Below, one piece after another: positions 8,308-17,800 of a stretch of DNA of 46,952 bases; the stretch's first letter is position 1; each line of letters begins with the position of its first letter. The position numbers were made by a program, and so were the translations under genes. Under the pieces are notes generated by a model. That model worked only from the letters and a program-made list of their open reading frames with translations. It was not told the origin of the DNA and searched no databases. Source of the stretch: Bacteroidales bacterium (GTDB lineage: Bacteria > Bacteroidota > Bacteroidia > Bacteroidales > WCHB1-69); assembly GCA_031272025.1 (NCBI GenBank), contig JAISUP010000065.1:1-46952 (forward strand). Direction: 5' to 3'.

Positions 8308-8316
8308 AATCAAAAG

Positions 8317-8343
8317 CCTTGCTCATACAGCAAGGTTTTTTTT
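8317..8343 (+). terminator. Rho-independent terminator after tRNA-fMet
   Basis: CCTTGCT (8317-8323) pairs with AGCAAGG (8329-8335) around a 5-nt loop and is followed by eight T residues. It should separate the tRNA from the nucleotidyltransferase gene that starts 13 bp later. Confidence 0.88.
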
Positions 8344-8355
8344 ATAGAAAATCGA

Positions 8356-9093
8356 ATGCAGATGAGCACAGCCGCCATGATTTTTGCCGCGGGATTGGGC
8401 ACGAGGCTCTATCCCCTCACAGCCGACAAACCCAAAGCCTTAGTAGAGGTAGAAGGAACTCCTTTATTGGCATGGGCTATCCAAAAAGTAATACAAGTGG
8501 GTATCACGCGTATCGTGGTCAATGTTCACCATTATGGCGAGCAAATCATCCATTATTTACAAACCCATCCTTTTGAGGCAGAAATACTCGTGTCGGACGA
8601 GCGCGACTACCTCCGCGACACGGGCGGCGGTTTCAAATGGGCTGCTCCCCTTTTGCAAGGGGTAGACCATATCCTGCTCTATAATACCGATGTTATATCA
8701 TCTATTGATTTACAAGCCATGTTTGACTTTCATATTCGGCAACACGCGCTCGCTACCTTAGCAGTAAGAAATCGCCCAACACAACGTTATTTCATCTTTG
8801 ACCCGCGTTCCATGCTACTGCGGGGATGGATAAACAAGAAAACTCTTGAACAGAAAATGATTTGCCCCGTGAAAAAACCGGTGGAATTGGCTTTTAGTGG
8901 TATTCATTGGGTAAAACAAGAATTGCTATCACTCATCTCGGATGACAGGAAACAATCGCTAACCGATATTTATCTTTATCTCGCCGCCCGTTACTCTATT
9001 CAAGGGTATCTGCATCAAGAAGATGAATGGGCAGACATGGGAAAACCGGAATCTTTGGCAGCCTTTCGCGGGTGTTCTTATCAAAAGTCATGA
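8356..9093 (+). CDS. Sugar-1-phosphate nucleotidyltransferase (MurU/mannose-1-P guanylyltransferase-like)
   Basis: 245 residues of the NTP_transferase Rossmann fold. The nucleotide-binding signature AAGLGTRLYPLT, then KPKALVEVEG, starts at about residue 10; DTGGG (about 94-98) and LLYNTDV (about 112) are the base- and metal-binding stretches, and DEWADMGKPESL closes the protein. By size and motifs it resembles MurNAc-1-phosphate uridylyltransferase (MurU) of peptidoglycan recycling, or related mannose-1-phosphate guanylyltransferases; the substrate cannot be settled from sequence alone. The usual partner kinase AmgK is not adjacent. The start could also be the second ATG at 8362. Its last 98 bp overlap the 3' end of the convergent capA-like gene. 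Confidence 0.82.
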   Translation: MQMSTAAMIFAAGLGTRLYPLTADKPKALVEVEGTPLLAWAIQKVIQVGITRIVVNVHHYGEQIIHYLQTHPFEAEILVSDERDYLRDTGGGFKWAAPLLQGVDHILLYNTDVISSIDLQAMFDFHIRQHALATLAVRNRPTQRYFIFDPRSMLLRGWINKKTLEQKMICPVKKPVELAFSGIHWVKQELLSLISDDRKQSLTDIYLYLAARYSIQGYLHQEDEWADMGKPESLAAFRGCSYQKS

Positions 9094-10150
9094 GGGCGAG
9101 GCTATCGCTTGACGGTATCGGGAAACAAGCAGGACAAGACACGAAATCGGGGGTAGGAATTAAGTGATACTGGTATTTTTCTCGTAAAATACCCTTGTGC
9201 ACATACACGGGTAAATATTCTGTTGATAATATCTTTCGGGTGTTCATATCTATTTTTACCCGCGTCATGATGCCCCCGTCTGTGTTAATTTTTCGTTGAT
9301 TGGAAATATAATTGCCCAAAGAATAAAACACGGGCACGGGCACGGCATTTTTGTTTTGAATAAAATCTACTTCTTGCACCACGTGGGGGTGCCCCCCGAT
9401 AATCAAGTCCACGTCACGCGCTACCAACCATCGTGCCATTTTTTGTTGTGTGGCATTAGAATGAGTAAAATATTCTTCTCCCCAATGCACGCAGGCGACA
9501 ATAAAATTAGCGCCTCTTGCTTTTGCTATCTTTATATCATTAGAAATAAGCAAAGTATCAAGCATGTTCACCAAGTATGGTTTATCCACCACCCGACCGT
9601 TGGTACCGTAAGTATAATTGAGTATCGCGATTTTCAGGTTGTTTTTTTCGAGCAATAGGGGGTATAAAGTATCCCTTTGTTTCTCGTTTAGATACGTGCC
9701 CGCGTAATTCATTTTCCTGTTCATTAAAGTACGAATAGTTCTATCAATACCGGGGGTACCTCTGTCGGCGGCATGATTATTTGCCGTGAGAATGATGTTG
9801 TAACCCGCGCTTTTCAGGGCATCTAAAAGTTCGTCCGGGCTGGAAAAATTAGGGTAGCCACTATAGGGTTCTCCTGCTAAGGGGACTTCTAAATTGCATA
9901 CGGCAAAATCGGCAGTAGCCACGTATCTCTTTACATTTTCAAAACAAATGTCATAACGATAGTTTTTTGTTTCGGGACAATAGGCAGCCTTATATTGAGG
10001 CGCGTGTCCCATCACATCGCCCGCGAAAAGTAAGACCAAAGTATCAGAAACCGGAAAAGACGATGTAGGGCTGTTTTCTAATAAAGTTTTTTTTTGCAGA
10101 AATCCGCTGAGAAACAAACAGCAGCATAAGGAAATCAGAATTTTTCTCAT
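8996..10150 (-). CDS. CapA/PgsA-family metallophosphatase-like protein
   Basis: 384 residues with a short N-terminal signal-like segment (MRKILISLCCCLFLSGF). The CapA motifs are in order: FAGDVMGH, DFAVCNLEVPL, TANNHAADRG, VHWGEEY and GGHPHVVQ, giving the Asp/His/Asn metal-centre pattern of calcineurin-like poly-gamma-glutamate biosynthesis (PGA_cap) proteins. In non-encapsulated Bacteroidota their role is not established; an envelope polymer or phosphatase role is plausible. The start overlaps the lpxD stop by 4 bp (ATGA), so translation is probably coupled. The last 20-30 residues after FDKNTRERL exceed the usual family end as I recall it and are read antisense to the nucleotidyltransferase tail. 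Confidence 0.88.
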   Translation of the reverse strand: MRKILISLCCCLFLSGFLQKKTLLENSPTSSFPVSDTLVLLFAGDVMGHAPQYKAAYCPETKNYRYDICFENVKRYVATADFAVCNLEVPLAGEPYSGYPNFSSPDELLDALKSAGYNIILTANNHAADRGTPGIDRTIRTLMNRKMNYAGTYLNEKQRDTLYPLLLEKNNLKIAILNYTYGTNGRVVDKPYLVNMLDTLLISNDIKIAKARGANFIVACVHWGEEYFTHSNATQQKMARWLVARDVDLIIGGHPHVVQEVDFIQNKNAVPVPVFYSLGNYISNQRKINTDGGIMTRVKIDMNTRKILSTEYLPVYVHKGILREKYQYHLIPTPDFVSCPACFPIPSSDSLALMTFDKNTRERLPKIPVFPCLPIHLLDADTLE

Positions 10151-11163
10151 GAGCGTTGTTTTTCTAAATTGTCAACGCGTTTATACAATTCGGGCAATTT
10201 TTTACGATAGATGATCAATTTTTTTTCTTCCCCCCCCGGAATTGCCGGACTTCCAAGGCATATTTGATTGGATTTTAATGAATTAGACACTCCTGATTGC
10301 GCACCTACAATCACATGGTCTCCTATTTCAATATGTCCGGCAACCCCAACTTGTCCGGCAAAGATGCAATGTTTTCCCACTTTGGTAGAGCCGGAAATTC
10401 CCACTTGCGAGGCACAGGCGGTACCCTCTCCTATTTCTACATTATGGGCTATTTGAATAAGGTTATCTAATTTCACGTCTTGTTTGATCGTGGTAGAGCC
10501 TATGGTTGCCCTGTCGATGCAGGTATTGGCACCTATTTCTACCCTATCTTCGATAACCACGTTTCCTATTTGCGGCACTTTTAAGAATGTTTCTCCTTGT
10601 GGGGCGAAGCCAAAGCCGTCAGCCCCGATAACCGTTCCCGCGTGAATGATACAATTGTCCCCTACGCGGCAATCTTCGTAAAGGGTTACCCGCGGGTATA
10701 AAGTCGTATTTTTGCCTACCGAAGCATGGTCTCCCACATAAGTATGCGGGTATATTTTTGCCTTGTTTCCAATGACGGCGAAGTCTCCAATGACGGCGAA
10801 GTCTCCAACATAGACCTCCTCGCCTATTGTTGCCGTAGGGGCTATAGATGCCTTAGACGAGATGCCTGTTTTATTTGCTTTCTGGCTTTGATAAAATTGC
10901 AATAAGGTAGCAAATGCCGCGTAAGCGTCAGGCACTTTCAACAAAGTAACCGACAGCGGGTGCTCCGGCACAAAATCCTGTCCCACGATAACCGCCGTGG
11001 CTTTGGTTTCGTATATATAACGCGTGTATTTAGGGTTAGCGAGGAAGGTTAGTCCCCCTTCACAGCCGTCTTCAATTTTACACATCGTGCGTATCAACGC
11101 CTCCGGGTTGCCCGTGATTTCTGCCTGCAATAAATTGGCAATGTCTTGTACTTTATATTCCAT
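10147..11163 (-). CDS. lpxD: UDP-3-O-acylglucosamine N-acyltransferase LpxD
   Basis: 338 residues. An N-terminal uridine-binding domain (about 1-100) is followed by a left-handed beta helix of hexapeptide repeats (about 105-310) and a C-terminal helical tail. The catalytic His is His240 in QIAHNVEIG; the GADGFGFAP stretch (about 180-188) is an LpxD hallmark. It adds the second 3-hydroxyacyl chain in lipid A synthesis. Gene order with the capA-like gene (ATGA overlap) and fumC 10 bp upstream suggests one transcript from the fumC promoter. In many Bacteroidota lpxD sits with lpxC-fabZ and lpxA; that cluster is not in this window. Confidence 0.96.
   Translation of the reverse strand: MEYKVQDIANLLQAEITGNPEALIRTMCKIEDGCEGGLTFLANPKYTRYIYETKATAVIVGQDFVPEHPLSVTLLKVPDAYAAFATLLQFYQSQKANKTGISSKASIAPTATIGEEVYVGDFAVIGDFAVIGNKAKIYPHTYVGDHASVGKNTTLYPRVTLYEDCRVGDNCIIHAGTVIGADGFGFAPQGETFLKVPQIGNVVIEDRVEIGANTCIDRATIGSTTIKQDVKLDNLIQIAHNVEIGEGTACASQVGISGSTKVGKHCIFAGQVGVAGHIEIGDHVIVGAQSGVSNSLKSNQICLGSPAIPGGEEKKLIIYRKKLPELYKRVDNLEKQRS
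10768..10808 (-). repeat. Exact 18-bp tandem repeat inside lpxD
   Basis: An 18-bp unit starting AATGACGGCG occurs twice in direct succession (10771-10788 and 10789-10806), with the flanking three and two bases continuing the period. It encodes one hexapeptide twice (GDFAVI, GDFAVI; residues about 120-131). One unit equals one side of the beta helix. Confidence 0.95.
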
Positions 11164-11173
11164 GATTTTTTAA

Positions 11174-12583
11174 TTATAACGTGATTTTCATTCCTTCGGT
11201 TATCCATTGATCAAATTCTTCCGCGGTAGTCAGTTTCAGTTCAAGAGCGGCTTCTTTGAGCGTGATATTTCGCGCATGAGCATGTTGGGCTATCTTCGCG
11301 GCATTGGCATAGCCTATATGAGGATTTAGAGCGGTTACCAACATGAGCGAATGATGTAAATAATGGTCTATTTTTTCCTTGTTGATAGTAATTCCGCGTA
11401 AGCATTTTGTATCAAACGAGCGCAGTGCATCTGTAAGCAAACAACAAGAAGTAAGGATATTATGAGCTATCAATGGCATAAAGACGTTCAATTGCAAATG
11501 ACCGTGCATGGCACCGGCAACAATCGCGGCATCATTTCCTATGACTTGACAGCAAACCATGGATAAGGCTTCGCATTGTGTAGGATTTACTTTTCCCGGC
11601 ATGATAGACGAGCCCGGTTCGTTGGCGGGTAAAGAAATCTCGCCCAACCCACAACGCGGTCCCGATGACAGCAGTCTAAAATCATTGGCTATTTTCATAC
11701 ACGATACTGCCAATCGTTTCAATGCCGATGATACTTCCACGAAGGCATCGTGCGAAGCCATCGCCTCAAATTTATTGTCGGCAACGGTAAATTGATGTCC
11801 CGTGAAATCATTGATAAACCCCACGGTTAAGGCATCGTAGCCTCGCGGGGCATTTAAGCCGGTTCCCACGGCGGTACCCCCTATCGGCAATTCCATAAGG
11901 GAGGTCAAACTCCGTTGCAACATGCTTGTCCCGTGCGCGATTTGAGAACAAAATGCCGAAAACTCTTGCGAGAGCAAAAGCGGGGTAGCATCCATCAAAT
12001 GCGTGCGTCCAATTTTTACAATTCCCTGAAATTCTTTCTCTTTTTCTTGAATAGACGACATAAATTCGTGCAACGCGGGCAATAATTTTTCTATAATACC
12101 CTTAGCGGTAGCCACACGCATTGCCGTGGGAAAAACATCGTTGGTAGACTGCGAGCAATTCACGTCATCGTTAGGCGACAGGAACTTGTTTGTTCCCGTA
12201 ACCTGTCCATGCAAAAGAACCTCTGCTCTATTTGCTATAACTTCGTTGATATTCATGTTGGTTTGTGTGCCAGAGCCGGTTTGCCACACCACAAGTGGAA
12301 ATTGCTCGTCTAACGTACCTGTCGCGATTTCATCACACACCTGTGCAATCAGGTCGCGTTTTTGCAACGAGATCTTGTTTTTTTCATGATTAGCAAATGC
12401 CGCGGCTTTCTTCACGATTGCCAACGCTCGAATCATTTCTAAGGGTATACGACAATGTCCTATTTTAAAATTGTCAAGCGAACGTTGGGTTTGTGCTCCC
12501 CACAATTTGTCCGCGGGGACCCGCACCTCTCCCAAAGTGTCCTTCTCGAACCTGAAATCTCTTGAAATATCTTTATCTAACAT
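11174..12583 (-). CDS. fumC: Fumarate hydratase, class II (FumC)
   Basis: 469 residues, the usual FumC length. The family signature GSSIMPGKVNPTQCEAL is present; the Gly-Lys-Val-Asn-Pro-Thr-Gln form distinguishes fumarase from aspartase. Other class II motifs are WQTGSGTQTNMNINE near residue 100, the catalytic-His region GRTHLMDATP, and SSGPRCGLGE. It interconverts fumarate and malate in the (branched) TCA pathway and contains no Fe-S cluster. A TAnnTTTG box lies 26 bp upstream of the start; lpxD and the capA-like gene follow closely, so this may be the first gene of a three-gene unit. Confidence 0.95.
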   Translation of the reverse strand: MLDKDISRDFRFEKDTLGEVRVPADKLWGAQTQRSLDNFKIGHCRIPLEMIRALAIVKKAAAFANHEKNKISLQKRDLIAQVCDEIATGTLDEQFPLVVWQTGSGTQTNMNINEVIANRAEVLLHGQVTGTNKFLSPNDDVNCSQSTNDVFPTAMRVATAKGIIEKLLPALHEFMSSIQEKEKEFQGIVKIGRTHLMDATPLLLSQEFSAFCSQIAHGTSMLQRSLTSLMELPIGGTAVGTGLNAPRGYDALTVGFINDFTGHQFTVADNKFEAMASHDAFVEVSSALKRLAVSCMKIANDFRLLSSGPRCGLGEISLPANEPGSSIMPGKVNPTQCEALSMVCCQVIGNDAAIVAGAMHGHLQLNVFMPLIAHNILTSCCLLTDALRSFDTKCLRGITINKEKIDHYLHHSLMLVTALNPHIGYANAAKIAQHAHARNITLKEAALELKLTTAEEFDQWITEGMKITL

Positions 12584-12608
12584 ACTCTTATCTATTTTTT
12601 ATTGAAAT

Positions 12609-12617
12609 GCAAAATTA
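12609..12617 (-). promoter_or_regulatory. -7 box (TAATTTTGC) for fumC-lpxD-capA
   Basis: On the minus strand TAATTTTGC matches TAnnTTTG, 26 bp before the fumC ATG. It lies between comEC (ending at 12660) and fumC. Confidence 0.6.
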
Positions 12618-12659
12618 CACATTTTAAAAGAATATAAAAGCAGAAAAAATGACGACTGC

Positions 12660-14750
12660 TTATTTTTCGAGTACCCACGCCCCATTTTCTGCCATAATAT
12701 GACATGGGATATGTTCTTTTTCACAATAATCTATCCAGCGTTGTCGGTTTTGTGTCGTAACGGTTTCGCTGATGATTACATTTTTAAAATCAATGGCTTG
12801 TGCTGTTTTTTCCGGATAGGCACGGGGATAATCGTGCAAATACAGGTAATGGATAAGCAAACGGGGAAAACTCGGGTAAAAAAACTGTTTGCCCGACAAA
12901 AGATAAAAAGTACAAGTATCAAAAAGGATAAATTGTTGCTTTTTGTAAAACCGGTGCACGGGGGACACGGTATCGCGCGACAAGTTAAGCCAACAGGTTT
13001 TCATGCCTCGTGCCTGCTCGTGCGGGGATATGGATAACCGGTAAGAGGCAGTATGAATATCAGGGATATTTTGCTCTAACAAAAGGGCTTGCCCGTGATG
13101 ATCAAAATGAATACCCGTGGCTTTGCCCAAAGTATATGCAACAACCGAATGCTCGTGCCGACTATGTACGCGTCGCCATGCACAACTTCCCGAAAAAAAC
13201 AATAAAACAAATAACCCGAAAAACAGCAATTTCTTGTTTTTAAATATTATACATAAATAAAAAGACAGCAAAAACAAGTAAATTAAGAATGCCTGCAAAG
13301 GCAATAGCGAGATATTTCGACTAACGGCACCCGGCATTTGTTCGATAAAGAGAATAAGGCTATTCATGAACTTTATTTCACACGAGAGCAAAATGCCCGC
13401 GCGAATAACCAACCACCCTGAAAAAGAACAAAGCAACACTATAATACCGGTAATCATCACGATTACAGATAATAAAATGACAGACACGTTAGAGAGGAGA
13501 AAATAATTCGGGAATTGTCCGAAACAGCAAAGCGAAAGTGCCCCGGTAGAGAGTTGCGCGGCAATAGATACCGTAATAATGCCCCATAGATACGAAAATA
13601 TTTTATTTTTAGGATTCCAAATTCTTAACAATAAAGGTTGAAACATCACGATACCAAAAACGGCAAGATAACTCAATTGAAAACCGGTTTCAAAAAGAAG
13701 ATTTGTGTTGATAATCAATATGATAAATAAAGATGCATACAAACTATGAAAAATGCAGGTATGTCGTTTGAGCAAATTTCCGAAGGAGACAAACGCGAAC
13801 ATGGTGGCGGCGCGGGTTACAGAAGGCGAGAGTCCCGTGATGGTGGCATATCCCCAAACGGTTAATATAAGCAGTATTGTTTTCAGGATTCGGGTTCTCC
13901 GGTTATATTCCATTGGTTTTAAGAGCGTGTTCATGACCATAAAGATAATGCCTACGTGCATTCCCGATACCGCGAGGATATGGCTCACTCCCGCGTCCGC
14001 GTAGGTAGTCCTTAGTTCGGGATCCATTTCATCGACATCGCCAAGGAGCATGGCAGCGATAATGTCGTGTTCGGGTCCTTGTAGCCCTGCCGTAGAAAAT
14101 AGCCGGACACATGTTTGCTGTATCTTTTTCGCGTATGGTTTTATGAAACCACACCGTGCATGACAAAGGTACGTGTAGTCGTTAGCCAAAACATAACCGC
14201 TATAAAAAATACCTCGTCTTCGCATCATTTCTCCATAGTCAAAACTGTCGGGATTCTTAGGAGGGGCAAAGGGACGCAATCGCGTATTGAGCAGCAATAC
14301 ATCTCCCATTTTCAAAGAATCGTTAAGTATAGAGGCAGGAAAATAGAGGATGACATTAATAAAAAATGGCTTATTATCTGCCGTTTGTAAAATTTCAACC
14401 TTACATTTTGCTTTCTCGCCCTTCGCTACCGGCGTTTCCTGTAGATGTCCTACCCAACAAGTATTTTCTAAGGCTAATGCCTGTTTTTTTTGCCACTGAA
14501 ACGGTTCCATACGGGCAGTAGCCAAAATATAGCCGAAGATAACAAAAGAAATCTGCATCAATAGCCCCGCGACCCATTGTCGATCGTGCGATAAAAAACG
14601 ACAAAAAATAATTGAAAACAGCAATATTCCAAAAGAAACAAATCCTAAAATTTGACAAGTTAGCATGGAAAAATAGCAGTATCGCGCACAAATAATGCCC
14701 AAAATGAAGGGTACAAGAAGTTTGAGAACCGGATAGTTAGAAAAATTCAT
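12660..14750 (-). CDS. comEC: ComEC/Rec2-family DNA-uptake channel protein
   Basis: About 696 residues. N-terminal membrane segments and a DUF4131-like OB region precede the competence domain, where LLGDVDEMDPELRTTYADAGVSH and HILAVSGMHVGII (about 230-265) are diagnostic, and at least eight hydrophobic helices follow. Beyond about residue 510 comes a 180-residue soluble tail without the HxHxDH metallo-beta-lactamase motif of Bacillus ComEC, a short form seen in Bacteroidota. It is expected to carry single-stranded DNA across the inner membrane. The start at 14750 is chosen because the -7 promoter box overlaps the earlier in-frame ATG at 14768. Confidence 0.9.
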   Translation of the reverse strand: MNFSNYPVLKLLVPFILGIICARYCYFSMLTCQILGFVSFGILLFSIIFCRFLSHDRQWVAGLLMQISFVIFGYILATARMEPFQWQKKQALALENTCWVGHLQETPVAKGEKAKCKVEILQTADNKPFFINVILYFPASILNDSLKMGDVLLLNTRLRPFAPPKNPDSFDYGEMMRRRGIFYSGYVLANDYTYLCHARCGFIKPYAKKIQQTCVRLFSTAGLQGPEHDIIAAMLLGDVDEMDPELRTTYADAGVSHILAVSGMHVGIIFMVMNTLLKPMEYNRRTRILKTILLILTVWGYATITGLSPSVTRAATMFAFVSFGNLLKRHTCIFHSLYASLFIILIINTNLLFETGFQLSYLAVFGIVMFQPLLLRIWNPKNKIFSYLWGIITVSIAAQLSTGALSLCCFGQFPNYFLLSNVSVILLSVIVMITGIIVLLCSFSGWLVIRAGILLSCEIKFMNSLILFIEQMPGAVSRNISLLPLQAFLIYLFLLSFYLCIIFKNKKLLFFGLFVLLFFSGSCAWRRVHSRHEHSVVAYTLGKATGIHFDHHGQALLLEQNIPDIHTASYRLSISPHEQARGMKTCWLNLSRDTVSPVHRFYKKQQFILFDTCTFYLLSGKQFFYPSFPRLLIHYLYLHDYPRAYPEKTAQAIDFKNVIISETVTTQNRQRWIDYCEKEHIPCHIMAENGAWVLEK

Positions 14751-14764
14751 CGTCTTTGTTTTGG

Positions 14765-14773
14765 GCAAAGATA
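14765..14773 (-). promoter_or_regulatory. -7 box (TATCTTTGC) for comEC
   Basis: TATCTTTGC on the minus strand. With transcription starting about 7 bp downstream (near 14758), only a few bases precede the ATG at 14750, so the mRNA is nearly leaderless. Confidence 0.65.
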
Positions 14774-14780
14774 CGAAAAA

Positions 14781-14817
14781 GTTTTCAGAACTCAGTTTTC
14801 AGTTTCCAGTTTTCAGG
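14781..14817. repeat. CAGTTTTCAG short repeat upstream of comEC
   Basis: Three imperfect copies of GTTTTCAG/CAGTTTTCAG fill the space between the comEC -7 box and the stop codon of the large surface protein gene. It covers the position where a -33 element would lie, so copy-number change would alter comEC promoter architecture. Confidence 0.75.
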
Positions 14818-14828
14818 AGTCTAAAAAA

Positions 14829-17800
14829 TCACTTCGTGCAATCGATCATGGTTTGCACGCATCTCACGCTGTATCCCATGCCCTTATCTTGGCTAATCAT
14901 GTCGGCGGCGGGGCAGCCGTAGTAGAAATGACAGGCTTTGGATACGGTGGTGTGTACCTCGTCCGTAGTCCAAAAATAGGCATCTCCGAGCAGGTACATG
15001 TATTGGTTAAGACTGCTGTTGTAGTAGCCGGCGGGCACGATGGATAGTTTCGTGGCATTGTTTACCGTCTCTCCCATCCAGAAGTTATAACCGGTTTTCG
15101 CGGTTTTGAGTGCCGCGCTGCCATATTGGTTTAGCACGTTCGCGAATTGTGCTGCCGTGGGCAAGGACCACCCCACGGGGCAAATAACTTGGGCTGTATT
15201 CCAATCGTAAAGCCTGCCAAAGGTCGCCAAATTATCGGCTTCGTTAGGATATAGCGGTGCGGTGTACACGCGCGATTCTACCGGGTTGCCTAAGGCATCG
15301 GTAGTCGTGTACATGTTGGTATCTAACCAACAGGTGCCGTCAATGTCCACGCCCGTGAGCAGGTTGCCGTCTCCGTCAATGCCGTAGCCACAAATTTCTT
15401 TGCCGTTGTAGGTCATTCTAAGGGTAAGCACTTGCACGCTGTCGCAACCCGTGCTACTGGGAAAAGAATAGGTATAGCAATAGGTGCCGGGATAATTTAA
15501 GGTAAGGTTTTGTCCATCCGTGTTCGTCCAAGTGTAGGTACTACCGTAGGGGATGGTCACATCAGACAGGTACTCGTAGCGTATCCTTGCCTCCGCGGTA
15601 TGCGTAACGGTTTGAGAGAGTACTTTCGAACAGCCGTTGTTGTCGGTAATTTTGGTGAAGTGGAATGTATATGTTCCCACCGGCAGCGACGGCAAAGCGG
15701 CAGTCCACGTGTTCGTGCCGACCCCGGAAACGGCATAGCCACCGGCGGCAACACCAAATTGGGTCGGGAGACCGTAAACGCTCGGGTTTTGCCCGTTGAC
15801 GGTATACTCGAGCGTGAGTAGCAATTCGCCTTTCAGGGTTAACACGGGGTGCCCATCGGTACAACTTATGAGATTTAGAGACACGAAATCTACTTCGGGG
15901 CGCACAGTAAGCATGCCTGCCTGATGAGCAAAAGTGCCACAAGACGTGGTAACTTCGTAAGCGAGTGCCTTTTGGTGATCGGCATCTGTAACCGGTGTTC
16001 CCGCGGTGTAAGTGGCTGCCCCCAATTTCCACTCGTCAGTAGAAGACGGGTTGTTGCCTAAGGTGCGCACGGGAAGAGGCAAAGTAACGGGTTCTCCATA
16101 ACATACTGCCTGCACTGACGCGGGAGTAAGGGTTACATGCGGGTCTTGGTACGCTGTAATCGTTACCGCATCAATAGAATTTGCCGCTACTGCCTCAGTG
16201 CCATGCATCATTTGATAAACGGTAATGGTGTAAGTGCCCGCGGCATCTACTACCTTCGACCCTTTCCACGGGCTGCCGGTTAATTCGTCATTTTGGCTAT
16301 AGCCACCGGGACCGGTTAGCGTAACCCTATATGAAGATATAGCCCCGTCGGGGTTGCTTATCTCGTAAGTTAAGGTAGCCTGATAGTTGGAATTATTTCC
16401 ATTGTTAGGGCAAATGATGCTTTTGTTGCTCGCGAGCGTGATCGCGGGAACGGCATGAACATGAAATTTCACCTCTTTGACATGCGATTCGCACCCCGTG
16501 GTTAACTTTATTTTGGCATAACGGGTGAGGGTTCCACCCGAACTGCTTATCCCTGCAACATCGGTTCTTATGGTCGCGGTGTCCGTGCCGGTAGTAGCCC
16601 CGGCATCCGTGTACCATTCTAACCCCTCGATTTTTGGAAAATAATAATTTGAGGTACCATAAACAAGATGACGGTCATCAATATTGGGAGTTCCCAAGTC
16701 GTTATTGACCCCATACTCGAATTGAACGGTCTGGCTCTTGCAGGTGCCATCGTCCACGACAAAATACACGGTAGCAGTTGACATTACTGCATTTGTTTGT
16801 ATCTCGGGGGCAGATGTGGAAGTAGATGCCGCGGCATCCGAGTACCACGCGATAGAAATACCGTGATAATACGAGAGACCGGATATAGTGTCTTCTAATT
16901 TTTTGAGGGTAGCGTCCCCGTCCATGCAATAGATGCGCGTTAAACCTCCGGACATCACGAAAGGAGTAGGAGGCACGGTGAGCGCGATCCCGTTAGAAAC
17001 ACAGCCATTGACGGCGTAAGAGATAGTCGTGTTAAGAGTAGCACCCTCTGTAACTGATTCGTGCGGGCGAAACACGCCACTCGGGTTTATGCTACCTGCC
17101 GAAAGATTAGACGAGGACCAAGAGCCCCCCGCGATATCTGCCGTGTAGGTTTGTTGAGTATTGAAACAAGTAGATGCGAGTCCACTGATCGCGGGCACGG
17201 GGTTCACGGTAAGAACCCAGTTGAAGGTTTCAGAGCAGCCTCCATGAGTAGCGGTAATGGCGTAGGTAACTGTAAGGGGCGAGGTAGTGGCGTTGCCTAA
17301 GGTTTCGGAGGGGAGTCCCGTGCCGGAACTGGCACCGCCGCTTAAGCCGTTATAGTTAGATACTGCCCACGAATAAGTAGTGCCCGCGGTAGCATTTAAT
17401 TCGGCTTCGGGGAAAGGTAGAGCAGAACCGCTACAGGTGCTGCCGTTTGCAGGCTGATCTAACGAGAGCCCGCCGCCGCCCATGGTCACGGTAACCGCCG
17501 CGGATTGGGCACCGGGACCACTGATTTCTGCATTCTCAAAATCACCAGGATCAACAAAATATGCCACGGTATAACTACCACTTTCTGTTACGGTTAAAGA
17601 GTTACCATCTTTCGTGCTGCCCATGTAGGTGCCGTCTTTATACCACCCGCATTTCAAACCGGCGGCAGGCGAACTCACGTTCAGGGTAGTACTGCCGCAG
17701 GCGGCAATGGGACCGGTTTCCGCGATAGCAGGCGTGGGCAAGGTGAGCGTGAGCACCACCTGCCCATTGGCACCGTTGCCACCGGTTTTAGTGCCTTGTG

